64,000 nt of DNA. Source: Streptomyces phaeofaciens (GTDB lineage Bacteria; Actinomycetota; Actinomycetes; Streptomycetales; Streptomycetaceae). The notes beneath the pieces were generated by a model. It had not been told where the DNA came from. It saw only the letters and a program-made list of their open reading frames with translations, and did not search any database. Every line of letters starts with the position of its first letter. Position 1 is the stretch's first letter. Below, piece after piece: positions 35,223-43,023 of the stretch. Position numbers and translations under genes: made by a program. The stretch is taken from positions 169,966-233,965 of the forward strand of contig NZ_BMSA01000015.1 in the NCBI RefSeq assembly GCF_014648915.1, given 5' to 3'.

Positions 35223-35903
35223 TCAGACGCGGACGCGCTGCGCCTGGAGGCGGGCTCCTTCGAGGGCCTGTTTGAGGGAGGTGGCGGCCACGCCCTGGAA
35301 CCCGGCGAGCCGCGGCACATGCCCGGACTTGGTCATCTCGGCGTGCAGGAAGGTGAGGTCGTCGGCGAGGGCGACCATGCCGAACGCGGCCTTGAGGTAG
35401 GGCTCCTGGAAGTCGTACGCGTACCGGGGCGTGCCCGGCCCGTAGGCGCCGCCGCGGGCCGTGACCACGACGACCTGCTTGCCGGAGAGGGGACCGGTGC
35501 CTGTGGCCGGGTCGACGACCAGCGGCGGGATCACGATCCGGTCGAACCACGCCTTGAAGGTGGAGGGCAGCGAGAAGTTGTGCATGGGCAGCCCGAGGAG
35601 CAGCGTGTCGGCGGCCCGCACCTCCTCGACGAGGTCCCAGGTGAGCGCCCAGCTCGCCTTCTCCTCCGGGGTGATCGCGGCGTCGCGGGCCTGGTCGAGG
35701 TCGCGCACCTCACCGCTCTCCAGCCGGTGCATCACCGCGATCTGTTCGGCGTCGACATGCGCCACGGGCCGCGCCGCCAGGTCCCGGTAGACCTGTGTCC
35801 CCTCCGGGTTGGCCGCCCGCCAGGACGCGGCGAACTCGGCGGTGACCCGCCGTGTGGTCGATTCGATCCGCGGACTGGTGTCGATGTGCAACAGGGAAGG
35901 CAC
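35223..35903 (-). CDS. azoR: FMN-dependent NADH:quinone oxidoreductase (AzoR-like)
   Basis: 226 residues, GTG start with GGAGCG upstream. Flavodoxin-like fold with LLHIDTSPR at the N-terminus (FMN phosphate), PMHNFSLPSTFKAWFDRI and the GKQVVVVTARGG strand, as in AzoR/AzoR1. These enzymes reduce benzoquinones to hydroquinones with two electrons. In a polyporic acid/terphenyl pathway it may reduce the dihydroxyquinone intermediate or protect the host. Confidence 0.92.
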   Translation of the reverse strand: MPSLLHIDTSPRIESTTRRVTAEFAASWRAANPEGTQVYRDLAARPVAHVDAEQIAVMHRLESGEVRDLDQARDAAITPEEKASWALTWDLVEEVRAADTLLLGLPMHNFSLPSTFKAWFDRIVIPPLVVDPATGTGPLSGKQVVVVTARGGAYGPGTPRYAYDFQEPYLKAAFGMVALADDLTFLHAEMTKSGHVPRLAGFQGVAATSLKQALEGARLQAQRVRV

Positions 35904-35949
35904 GAGGTCACGCTCCTGTGTGGGTCGCCGGACGGTGGGCCGGTCGGAC

Positions 35950-35971
35950 GGGTGGGGTGGGGTGGGGTGGA
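35950..35971. repeat. G-rich run with four GGGGT units
   Basis: In the 131-bp spacer 35904-36034 four successive GGGGT-like units (35950-35970) could form a G-quadruplex on the non-template side of the leftward transcript. Nothing else is evident in the spacer. Confidence 0.45.
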
Positions 35972-36034
35972 GAGGCGGACGGGAGTGGTGGGCGAGGGGA
36001 GGCCGCGCCGGGCGCCGCGTACCGGGACCGTCCC

Positions 36035-36883
36035 TCAGACCGGCTCCTCCGTCCGCCGCCCCCAGCGCGGATAGCTGCCCAGGAAACGGGCCCCCGCTCC
36101 CAGCCCGGCGATCGCGGACATCGCCTCGCGTACGGGCGGGTTCTCGATGTGGCCGTCGATGTCGATGAAGTAGCGGTAGCTGCCGAGGCGGTCGCCGGTG
36201 GGCCAGGAGTGGAGCCGGCTGACCTCGATGTCCCGGGAGGAGAACTCGGTGAGGATGTCGAGCAGCCGGCCGGGCCCGTCGTCGCCGGGGTTCACCATCA
36301 GGGAGGTGCGGTCCAGCCAGGTCCGCGCCGGCGGGAACCATGCCGGGGCGACCGAGACGAACCGGGTGACCGCGCCGGCCCGCTGGCCGATGCCGGTGGC
36401 GAGGGTCGCGAGGCCGTACAGGTCCGCCGCCAGAGGGGCCGCGACCGCGGCGACCCCCGCCGCCGACGCCGTCCCGGCCACCTCGCGCGCGGCCGCGGCG
36501 GTGGAGTCCGCGGGCCGCACGCGTGCCTCGGGCAGATGCTCCGCCAGCCAGCGCATGCACTGGGCGAGCGCGTGCGGATGGCTGAGCACCTCGGTGACGG
36601 CGGGGAGTTCGGTGCCGGACCGCGCCATCAGCGCGAACGTCACCGGCACCTCCACCTCCGCCGTGATGTGCAGCTCCGCCGAGACCAGCTGGTCCATGGT
36701 GACGGGCACCACGCCCTTCACGGAGTTCTCCAGCGGCACCACCGCCGCCTCGCAGTCCCCGCGGCGCACCGCGTCCAGCGCCGCCGGGACCGTGGGGAAC
36801 GGGCGGCCGCGCCCGGCGGGCACCACCCGGCGCAGCGCCGCCTGGGTGAACGTGCCCTCCGGGCCCAGATAGGCGTACGTCAT
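36035..36883 (-). CDS. pheA: Prephenate dehydratase
   Basis: 282 residues. N-terminal YLGPEGTFTQAAL, the PDT active-site region with ENSVKGVV and AVTRFVSV (the conserved TRF), then a C-terminal ACT domain (SLMVNPGDDGPGRLLDILTE). It decarboxylates and dehydrates prephenate to phenylpyruvate, the monomer of polyporic acid. The ESRP-type Phe-binding motif of the ACT domain is replaced by VSRLHSWPT, which suggests altered feedback inhibition but is not proof. It ends a tight block with the dehydratase, reductase and synthetase. Confidence 0.95.
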   Translation of the reverse strand: MTYAYLGPEGTFTQAALRRVVPAGRGRPFPTVPAALDAVRRGDCEAAVVPLENSVKGVVPVTMDQLVSAELHITAEVEVPVTFALMARSGTELPAVTEVLSHPHALAQCMRWLAEHLPEARVRPADSTAAAAREVAGTASAAGVAAVAAPLAADLYGLATLATGIGQRAGAVTRFVSVAPAWFPPARTWLDRTSLMVNPGDDGPGRLLDILTEFSSRDIEVSRLHSWPTGDRLGSYRYFIDIDGHIENPPVREAMSAIAGLGAGARFLGSYPRWGRRTEEPV

Positions 36884-36892
36884 GACGGACCG

Positions 36893-37297
36893 TCAACTCT
36901 CTATCAAGCGGTGGAAGAGGACGGTGTCGAAGATGTCCTCCATCCGGACGGCCCGGCCCTCCCGCATGGTCCAGGAGTGCACGAAGTCCAGGCTCTCGGT
37001 GTGCCCGGAGTGCGAGGTGACGTCCCGGACGCCGAAGACCACGACCCGTTCGCCGGACTGGACGAACTCCATCGGGTGCAGGCGCATGCCGCCCAGCACG
37101 GTGGGCACATGGGCCAGGAACTCCTTGACACCGGCATGGCCCACCTTGGTGCCGCCGAGGCCGTACACGTTCATGCCCTGCGGGTGGATCCACTCCACGT
37201 CCTCGGACAGGACGGCCAGCAGCGCGTCCACGTCCCGGGCGTGGAACGCCTGGTACGCCGCGTGGATCAGATGGAGGTTGCTCTCCTGCGTCTTCAC
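36893..37297 (-). CDS. NTF2-fold dehydratase, TerC/EchB-like (p-terphenyl formation)
   Basis: 134 residues from GTG 37297, which has GGAG upstream. NTF2/SnoaL fold: AAYQAFHARDVDALLAVLSE, DVEWIHPQG, HAGVKEFLAHV. Position and fold match the dehydratase partner of the dual reductase-dehydratase system described for terfestatin/echoside p-terphenyls, which turns the reduced polyporic acid into an aromatic terphenyl. The match rests on context and family recall. It is 17 bp from the reductase and 9 bp from pheA. Confidence 0.82.
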   Translation of the reverse strand: MKTQESNLHLIHAAYQAFHARDVDALLAVLSEDVEWIHPQGMNVYGLGGTKVGHAGVKEFLAHVPTVLGGMRLHPMEFVQSGERVVVFGVRDVTSHSGHTESLDFVHSWTMREGRAVRMEDIFDTVLFHRLIES

Positions 37298-37314
37298 CGG
37301 GCTGTGGCTCCTTC

Positions 37315-38235
37315 TCACTTCGCGTACTCGGGATACAGGGACTCGACGGTGCGGCGGATGCCCTCGCGCCAGCCGACCTTGCACGGGCCCGTCAGCCGCC
37401 TGCGCAGCGTGGGGTCGAACTGGTACGTCTCACGGGTGACCTCGCTCGGCAGCAGCTTCGCCTCGACGCCGGTCAGCTCCTCCAGGTAGCGGACGCAGTC
37501 GGTCATGCCGACCGGCTCGTCACCGCCCCAGTTGGTGAGCGTGACGGGCACCGACGCGGCCTCCCACAGCCGCGGCACCTGGTCGACCAGGTCGTCGGTG
37601 TGGATCAGGGAGCACCAGTTCTGGCCCTCGACGGGCACCGGGATGGGCTCGCCCGCCAGCATCCGCTTGAAGTAGAGCATCGGCACCCCGCCGTAACCGC
37701 CGGGCCCGTAGGCGATGTTGAGGCGGGCGATGACGGTCGGCAGGTTCAGGGTGCGGGCGTACGCGCGGACCACGCCCTCGGTGGCGATCTTGGCGACGGG
37801 GTAGACGGGCAGCCAGTCGGCGACCCCGTCGACCGGGTCGTCCTCGGTGTACGCGTGGTCCAGGGTCTGGCGCTTGTACAGGGCTCCGGTGGAGACGTAC
37901 AGGAACGCCTCGGCGGTGCGGCAGTGGGTCATCAGACGGCCGGTGGCCACCGTGTTGACCTCGACGGCGGTGTTGAAGTCGCCGTCCTCGCCGCGCCGGA
38001 CGGCGGAGTGGATGACGTGGGTGAAGTCCTCGGGCAGGCCCTTGAGGGTGTCGTCGCCGGTGTCGTCCATGTCCCAGCGGAAGGTGGTGATGCCGTGGTC
38101 GCCGAGCGCCTTCTCGGAGCCGGGGGTGCCGAACCGGCCCAGTGCCCAGACCTCGTTGTCCTGGGCGAGGGCCTTCGCCACTGGTCCGGCGACCTGTCCG
38201 GTGCCCCCGGTGACCAGGATCTTCTTGCCGTTCAT
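37315..38235 (-). CDS. NAD(P)-dependent reductase (extended SDR), TerB/EchC-like
   Basis: 306 residues. Extended SDR with ILVTGGTGQVAGPVA at the N-terminus, STGALYKR and the catalytic YPVAK (Tyr/Lys). In p-terphenyl clusters the corresponding enzyme reduces the polyporic acid quinone carbonyl before NTF2-catalysed dehydration. Gene order synthetase-reductase-dehydratase supports this. It could otherwise be an NDP-sugar epimerase, but no sugar genes are near. Confidence 0.85.
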   Translation of the reverse strand: MNGKKILVTGGTGQVAGPVAKALAQDNEVWALGRFGTPGSEKALGDHGITTFRWDMDDTGDDTLKGLPEDFTHVIHSAVRRGEDGDFNTAVEVNTVATGRLMTHCRTAEAFLYVSTGALYKRQTLDHAYTEDDPVDGVADWLPVYPVAKIATEGVVRAYARTLNLPTVIARLNIAYGPGGYGGVPMLYFKRMLAGEPIPVPVEGQNWCSLIHTDDLVDQVPRLWEAASVPVTLTNWGGDEPVGMTDCVRYLEELTGVEAKLLPSEVTRETYQFDPTLRRRLTGPCKVGWREGIRRTVESLYPEYAK

Positions 38236-38265
38236 CGTGCTCTCCTCCAGGGTCGGGGTCGGGGG

Positions 38266-41019
38266 TCAGCCGGCGTCGCCGAGCGCGCGGTCGAGTTCCT
38301 TGCGCAGGATCGACTGGAAGACGGCCACATGGTTCGGGCCCATCAGGGTGTAGTGCTCGCCGGGCACGTCGAGGTAGCGGACGTCGGGGCAGTGCTCGTC
38401 CCAGCGGCTCAGCTCGTTCTTCAGCCAGTCCTCCTTGGTGCCGCGCAGCGGGATGGCGTAGAAGACGGACATCGAGCGGACCGAGCCGCCGGGCGCGTAG
38501 GTGCGGCCCAGGTCGGTGAGTCCGTCGGCGAGGGTGGCCCAGGCGGTGAACTTCTCCAGGGTGAGGTCGAGTTCGGCGAGCCGGGCCTTCGGCGCGAGGT
38601 CGACGAAGTGCGCGAGCTGCTCCTCGCGGCTGAGGTGGCGCAGCTGCCCGGGCAGGTCGAGGGACTGCTTCTTGTCGATGAGCGCGAGGAAGAACGCCAG
38701 GTTGGCGGCGGTCTCGACGAAGTCCAGTTCGTTCATGCGGTACTTGATGTGCGGGGGCAGGTTGAAGCTGCCGACGAAGTCGACCCGCTCGCCCTGGCCC
38801 TCGAGCACCTTGGCTATCTCGAAGGCCACGGCGCCGCCGTACGAGTACCCCGCGACGGCGTACGGGCCGTGCGGCTGCTTGGCGCGGATCGCCTCGACGT
38901 AGGTGGAGACCATCTCCTCGAAGCTCTCGAAGGGCTTCTCGCCCGGGTTGAAGCCGCGGGCGCGCAGCGCGTAGAACGGCCGGTCGCCGACGAAGTACTT
39001 GGCGAGGTTGACGAAGACGAGGACCTCGCCGACGCCCGGGTGGACGCAGAACAGCGGGGTCTTGTCGCCGACGACCTGCATCGGGACGATCGGGTCGTAC
39101 GGCCGTGCCGCCGAGGCGTCCTCGCCCAGCCGGGCGGCCAGCTCACGGACGGTGGGGGCCATCAGCACGGTGATGATCTGGAGGTCGTGCGCGCCGAGCC
39201 GCTGGGCGACCATGCTGCGCAGCCGCAGGATGTCCAGCGAGGTGCCGCCCAGGTCGAAGAAGTTGGCGGTGGCGCTGAGCTTCTCCGGAGCGGTGTCGAA
39301 CATCTCCGCGTAGATCCCGGCGAGGACGCGCTCGGTGTCGCCCTCGGGCGCGGTGTAGCCGCCGAGGCGGCGCAGCACGAGGTCGGCGACGGACTCGGTG
39401 ACCTGCTCGTAGGCCCCGGCCTCCAGCTTCCGGCGCATCAGGGAGCGCTGGATCTTGCCGAGGCTGGTCTTCGGGAAGGCCTCCTTGGGCAGCGGCAGGA
39501 TCAGCGAGGGGCGGAAGCCCCAGTGCATGACGACACCGGAGCGTACGGCGGACAGCACCCGGTACAGGGCGAGTTCGTCGCCGTCCTCGGTCTCCGGGTG
39601 GAAGGCGACGACGAGTTGCTCGGTGTCGCTGCCCGGGGCGCGGGTCGGGAACGCGGCGACATAGGAGCGGGCGACGCCGTCCAGCTGCTCCAGCAGGGTC
39701 TCGATCTCGTGGCTGAAGTAGTTGACGCCGTTGACGATGATGCTGTCCTTGCTGCGGCCGACGAGGGTGAGGCGGCCCTCGTCGAGCCGGCCGAGGTCGC
39801 CGCTGCGGAACCAGCCGTCGGCGGTGAAGGCGTCCCGGGTGGCCTGCTCGTTGTTGTGGTACCCGGGGGTGATCATGGGCCCGGTGAGCTGGAGTTCACC
39901 GGTCTCGCCCTCGCCCAGCTCCTGGTCCTGTTCGTCGACGATGCGCAGCCGCAGGCCCTCGACGGGGGTGCCCAGGTTGGCGAACTCCTGGCCCTGGTCG
40001 GCGGCCGGGAACGCCTGGGAGTAGATGGATCCGGCGCAGGTCTCCGTCATCCCGAACGCGGGCCACAGCGCCTCGGAGCGCAGTCCGTGGCGTGCGAAGC
40101 GGCGCAGGAAGGTCTCGCCGGTGGTGCGGACCACGGCCTCGCCGCCGCTGATGATGTGGCGCAGCCGGGACAGGTCGACGGGCCCGGTGTCGTCGAGCCG
40201 GTCGGCGGACGCGTTCAGCAGCCCCAGCAGGAAGTTGGGGGTGAAGGTCATGGTGACGCCGTGCCGGGAGATCAGCCGCAGGAACTCCAGCGGCTCCCCG
40301 AGGACGACGGCGGCCTCGACGTGCAGCTGGGTGGCGCCCGCGTACAGGGGCAGCAGGTGGCACTCCAGGAGGGCGGCCACATGGTCGAAGGAGACCCAGT
40401 TGAGGGAGACGTCGTCCGGGCCGAGGCGGTGGTAGCCGTTCTTGCCGGCCATGGAGGCGAGCAGGTTGGCGTGGGTGAGCCGGACGGCCTTGGAGTTGCC
40501 GGTGGAGCCCGAGGTCAGCACCAGGAGGGCGGTGTCCTCCGGCGCGGCCGCGTGGAGCAGGTCGGCGGGCTCGGCGGCGTACAGGCTCGACAGGGGCGTG
40601 ACGCCGAGACCCGCCACGTGCGGCAGTTCGGCCGCGAGGGACTCGGTGGTGACGACCAGCGGCTGGTCGAGGAGGGTGTTCACATGGCCGAGCTGGGCGG
40701 CCCAGCGCTCGGGGTCGCCGCCGAGGGGTGCCATCGGGACGGGGACGAGCCCGCCGAGCAGGCAGGCCCAGAAGGCGGGCAGGAAGTCCTGCGGGCGCTC
40801 CAGGAGCAGGACGACCTTGTCCTGCGGGGCGAGGCCCCGCTCCCGTAGTCCGGTGAGCACCCTGCGGGCCTCGTCGACCAGTTCGGGGTAGCGCTGGAGG
40901 TGGGAGCCGTCGGGGCCGGGAGCGCCCTGCTGGTAGAGGAGGCCGGACTCGGGGTGCTGCTCGGCGGCCCGCAGGAGGAGGTCCGCGATGTTCCGGGTCG
41001 ATGAAATGGCCATGGTCAT
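38266..41019 (-). CDS. Free-standing A-T-TE synthetase (polyporic acid / atromentin synthetase type)
   Basis: 917 residues. Adenylation domain about 10-545 (LVLTSGSTGNSK at 167-178, GWFRSGDLG, catalytic Lys522 in SLGKIQ), thiolation domain about 555-632 (Ser594 in DLGGTS), thioesterase about 650-910 (Ser726 in GYSYGG, His889 in GEHYTL). It has no condensation domain. This order is that of aryl-pyruvate dimerising synthetases that join two aryl pyruvates to a dihydroxyquinone; flanking phenylpyruvate supply genes point to phenylpyruvate and polyporic acid. Start ATG 41019 has AGAGGG upstream. It is the first gene of its leftward operon. Confidence 0.93.
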   Translation of the reverse strand: MTMAISSTRNIADLLLRAAEQHPESGLLYQQGAPGPDGSHLQRYPELVDEARRVLTGLRERGLAPQDKVVLLLERPQDFLPAFWACLLGGLVPVPMAPLGGDPERWAAQLGHVNTLLDQPLVVTTESLAAELPHVAGLGVTPLSSLYAAEPADLLHAAAPEDTALLVLTSGSTGNSKAVRLTHANLLASMAGKNGYHRLGPDDVSLNWVSFDHVAALLECHLLPLYAGATQLHVEAAVVLGEPLEFLRLISRHGVTMTFTPNFLLGLLNASADRLDDTGPVDLSRLRHIISGGEAVVRTTGETFLRRFARHGLRSEALWPAFGMTETCAGSIYSQAFPAADQGQEFANLGTPVEGLRLRIVDEQDQELGEGETGELQLTGPMITPGYHNNEQATRDAFTADGWFRSGDLGRLDEGRLTLVGRSKDSIIVNGVNYFSHEIETLLEQLDGVARSYVAAFPTRAPGSDTEQLVVAFHPETEDGDELALYRVLSAVRSGVVMHWGFRPSLILPLPKEAFPKTSLGKIQRSLMRRKLEAGAYEQVTESVADLVLRRLGGYTAPEGDTERVLAGIYAEMFDTAPEKLSATANFFDLGGTSLDILRLRSMVAQRLGAHDLQIITVLMAPTVRELAARLGEDASAARPYDPIVPMQVVGDKTPLFCVHPGVGEVLVFVNLAKYFVGDRPFYALRARGFNPGEKPFESFEEMVSTYVEAIRAKQPHGPYAVAGYSYGGAVAFEIAKVLEGQGERVDFVGSFNLPPHIKYRMNELDFVETAANLAFFLALIDKKQSLDLPGQLRHLSREEQLAHFVDLAPKARLAELDLTLEKFTAWATLADGLTDLGRTYAPGGSVRSMSVFYAIPLRGTKEDWLKNELSRWDEHCPDVRYLDVPGEHYTLMGPNHVAVFQSILRKELDRALGDAG

Positions 41020-41670
41020 GTCGATGCCCTCTCTTCTCGTTCGCGAGGAGACGCGCGCCACGGGGCGGTGGTCGGGCGCGTCACGGGTGACGCCGGCGGC
41101 CGCGGTGGCGGGCGGCCGCGCACCTGTGGTCGGGGAGGATCCGTCAGTGCGGCGTGGACTCGGGGCCGTGCGGCGGGCCGGCGGCCAGGGACGGCCGGTG
41201 GCGTTCCGCGACGGCGGACTCCGAGGTGGACGGACAGCGCAACACGCGGCTCCCTGGTTCCCGGCAGTTGATGACTGGGTGGTCGACCGAGCCCCCGTTG
41301 CGCGAAGAAAGTCGGCGCACAGGGCCTTGACAACAAGCCTCTGTGGGGCGGGTCCCCGGTTTCAACAGACCTGGTTTCAGGGCTTCGTCAGGTTTCACAA
41401 ATCGAGCGCGGGTGTGTCGGTTCCGGCTCAGATCCATGTCAGAGGAACGTCAGATGCCCAGGTCGGGCGGGGGGCGGTCGCCGACGGGCGCGGACTGGAC
41501 CACTGGGGGCGGAGCGGGGGCGCGGGGCCGCGGGCAGCACTGAGGGCGGAGCGGCACTCCGCCCCGCCCCGCGCAATTATCTGTTCCTATTCGGTTGGCC
41601 GGGCGTCAGTTGTTTCCCTCGACGACCGTCGAACGGAAATACTTCACGCCGCGGACGGTCGATTCGGAAT
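41020..41670. other. Long intergenic control region before the terphenyl synthetase operon
   Basis: About 650 bp lie between the start of the synthetase gene and the stop of the response regulator. No convincing gene is present. It contains a minus-strand TTGTCA (41333-41328) with a weak TTTCTT 17 nt on, which would give a leader of about 280 nt, and the GGTTTCA repeats listed separately. The stretch 41570-41670 is relatively AT-rich and follows the regulator stop. Confidence 0.6.
41358..41397 (-). promoter_or_regulatory. Three direct repeats of GGTTTCA (TGAAACC on the minus strand)
   Basis: Copies at 41358-41364, 41373-41379 and 41391-41397, spaced 15 and 18 bp, lie just upstream (minus-strand sense) of the TTGTCA element at 41333-41328. 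Tandem heptamers before a weak promoter are typical of OmpR/PhoB-type or SARP activator sites, and such a regulator gene is next door. Confidence 0.55.
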
Positions 41671-42429
41671 TCACCCGTTGCCGAGCCTGAACCCGACTCC
41701 CCGGATGGTGATGATCCAGTCACTGGCACCCAGTTTGTTGCGCAGACTGCTGACATGTGTGTCGACAGTCCGCCGGGACCAGGAATCTCCCCACACCTGC
41801 TGCATGAGTCGATTTCGTGGAATCACACTTCCCGGATGGGAAGCCAGAAGATGCAGGAGATCGAATTCCTTGCGAGTGACGACGACCGGCCTTCCGTAGA
41901 GGCTCACCTCGCGCGAGCCGGCGTCGATCCGCAGGGGTCCGTGCGAAATGACCTCGGCCGGCCGCGGCGCGGGCCGGGCCCGCCGCATCACCGCCTGCAT
42001 CCGGGCCATCAGTTCCCGGAACCCGTACGGCTTGACCATGTAGTCGTCCGCCCCGGCCTGGAGTCCGAGGACCCGGTCCAGCTCGGTGCCCCGGGCGGTG
42101 AGGGCGATGATCGGGATGTCGGAGACGGTCCTGATGGCCCGGCAGACCTCCAGCCCGTCCAGGTCGGGCAGTTCCAGGTCGATGAGGACGAGATCGGCGT
42201 CCGCGTACACCTGGAGCGCCATACCGCCGCACTCGACCACGTCCACTTCATGTCCATGTCGGCGCAAACCGTGGATCAGGGACTCCGCGTACTGGACATC
42301 GCTTTCCACCACGAGCACCCGCCACGCCCCGGTCGCCACCGCCGGTGGCATGACGGCCGTTCTGGTCCCCGCGGCGATCCCGGTATTCGCCAGAACGGCC
42401 ACTGGCACTTCCGGTGCACGCTGACTCAT
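41671..42429 (-). CDS. Atypical OmpR/PhoB-family response regulator (JadR1/LndI-like position)
   Basis: 252 residues, ATG with GGGGGAGA upstream. Receiver domain about 36-150: the acidic pair is E42-S43 instead of E-D, the phospho-acceptor Asp84 is in VLIDLELPDLDG, Thr111 and Lys133 (MVKPYGF) are kept. A winged-helix domain follows (RKEFDLLHLLASHPG, WSRRTVDTHVSSLRNKLG). No sensor kinase is nearby. Orphan regulators of this kind control aromatic clusters in Streptomyces. Loss of one Mg-binding Asp suggests ligand rather than phosphate control. Confidence 0.9.
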   Translation of the reverse strand: MSQRAPEVPVAVLANTGIAAGTRTAVMPPAVATGAWRVLVVESDVQYAESLIHGLRRHGHEVDVVECGGMALQVYADADLVLIDLELPDLDGLEVCRAIRTVSDIPIIALTARGTELDRVLGLQAGADDYMVKPYGFRELMARMQAVMRRARPAPRPAEVISHGPLRIDAGSREVSLYGRPVVVTRKEFDLLHLLASHPGSVIPRNRLMQQVWGDSWSRRTVDTHVSSLRNKLGASDWIITIRGVGFRLGNG

Positions 42430-43023
42430 CGTCTCCCCCAAGACTCGTCTAGCTCTCAAGACCCCCGACCGGGCAGGGCCACAGCACTCGGCGAGTCTAA
42501 AAACCCCTTCTTCCGACTGTCAAAGATCCATGGCGTAAACGAGCTATGTCCAACGAGTCAAGGGGAATTCCGCATTCCGTTTGCGGACCCTTGGAGAATA
42601 CCGGACGAACGGACGCGTCCAACTTGCGCGGATCAAGCCATTCTTGAAGCCCTCAACCAGCGATTCGTCCCTTCTCGACCGACCGCTCCTCATCATGTGA
42701 CGGATACTCAGAGGATCACGCCACGCCTCCCACATGTACACGATCGGACAAGACCCCGTCCCACCCCCACCGCTGGCCGGAACCAGGTGGTCAACGGCGT
42801 GCGCGGCACTCCCGCCGTCTTGTACGCAATGACCTTGTCGCCACCCTCCCACCCCCGGGGAAGAGACGCATTCCGATGCCAGGAAGGCCGAAAAGAGGTA
42901 CGAACACGCGTGTTCCCAGCGCACCCGGAAGTTCCCTCGCGCGGAAAATTCCCGAGCGGGTGCCGAATTCTACCGACCAGGAGAATATTACGATTCTTTT
43001 ACCGCCGATCGGGAACACCGCTG
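42430..43023. other. 594-bp gene-free, relatively AT-rich spacer
   Basis: This is the most AT-rich stretch in the window, especially 42480-42720 and 42940-43020 (runs such as GAATATTACGATTCTTTTAC). It must hold the promoter of the response regulator, but I cannot place one with confidence. Short reading frames exist on both strands without ribosome binding sites or recognisable content. It separates regions 2 and 3 and may be an old insertion or cluster boundary. Confidence 0.5.

Noticed and set aside
37600..40848. 1082-codon open frame on the plus strand opposite the A-T-TE synthetase and reductase
   Set aside because: Shadow of real genes caused by GC-rich third positions; composition (Val/Gly/Asp/Arg repeats) and lack of any domain contradict coding.
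41016..41437. Small minus-strand frames before the synthetase gene
   Set aside because: No Shine-Dalgarno, no conserved content, and they overlap the probable promoter region.
42544..42924. 126-codon minus-strand frame in the AT-rich spacer
   Set aside because: No ribosome binding site before its ATG and no recognisable domain, though part of it (from about 42750 down) reads less artificially than most shadows. Not enough to call a gene.
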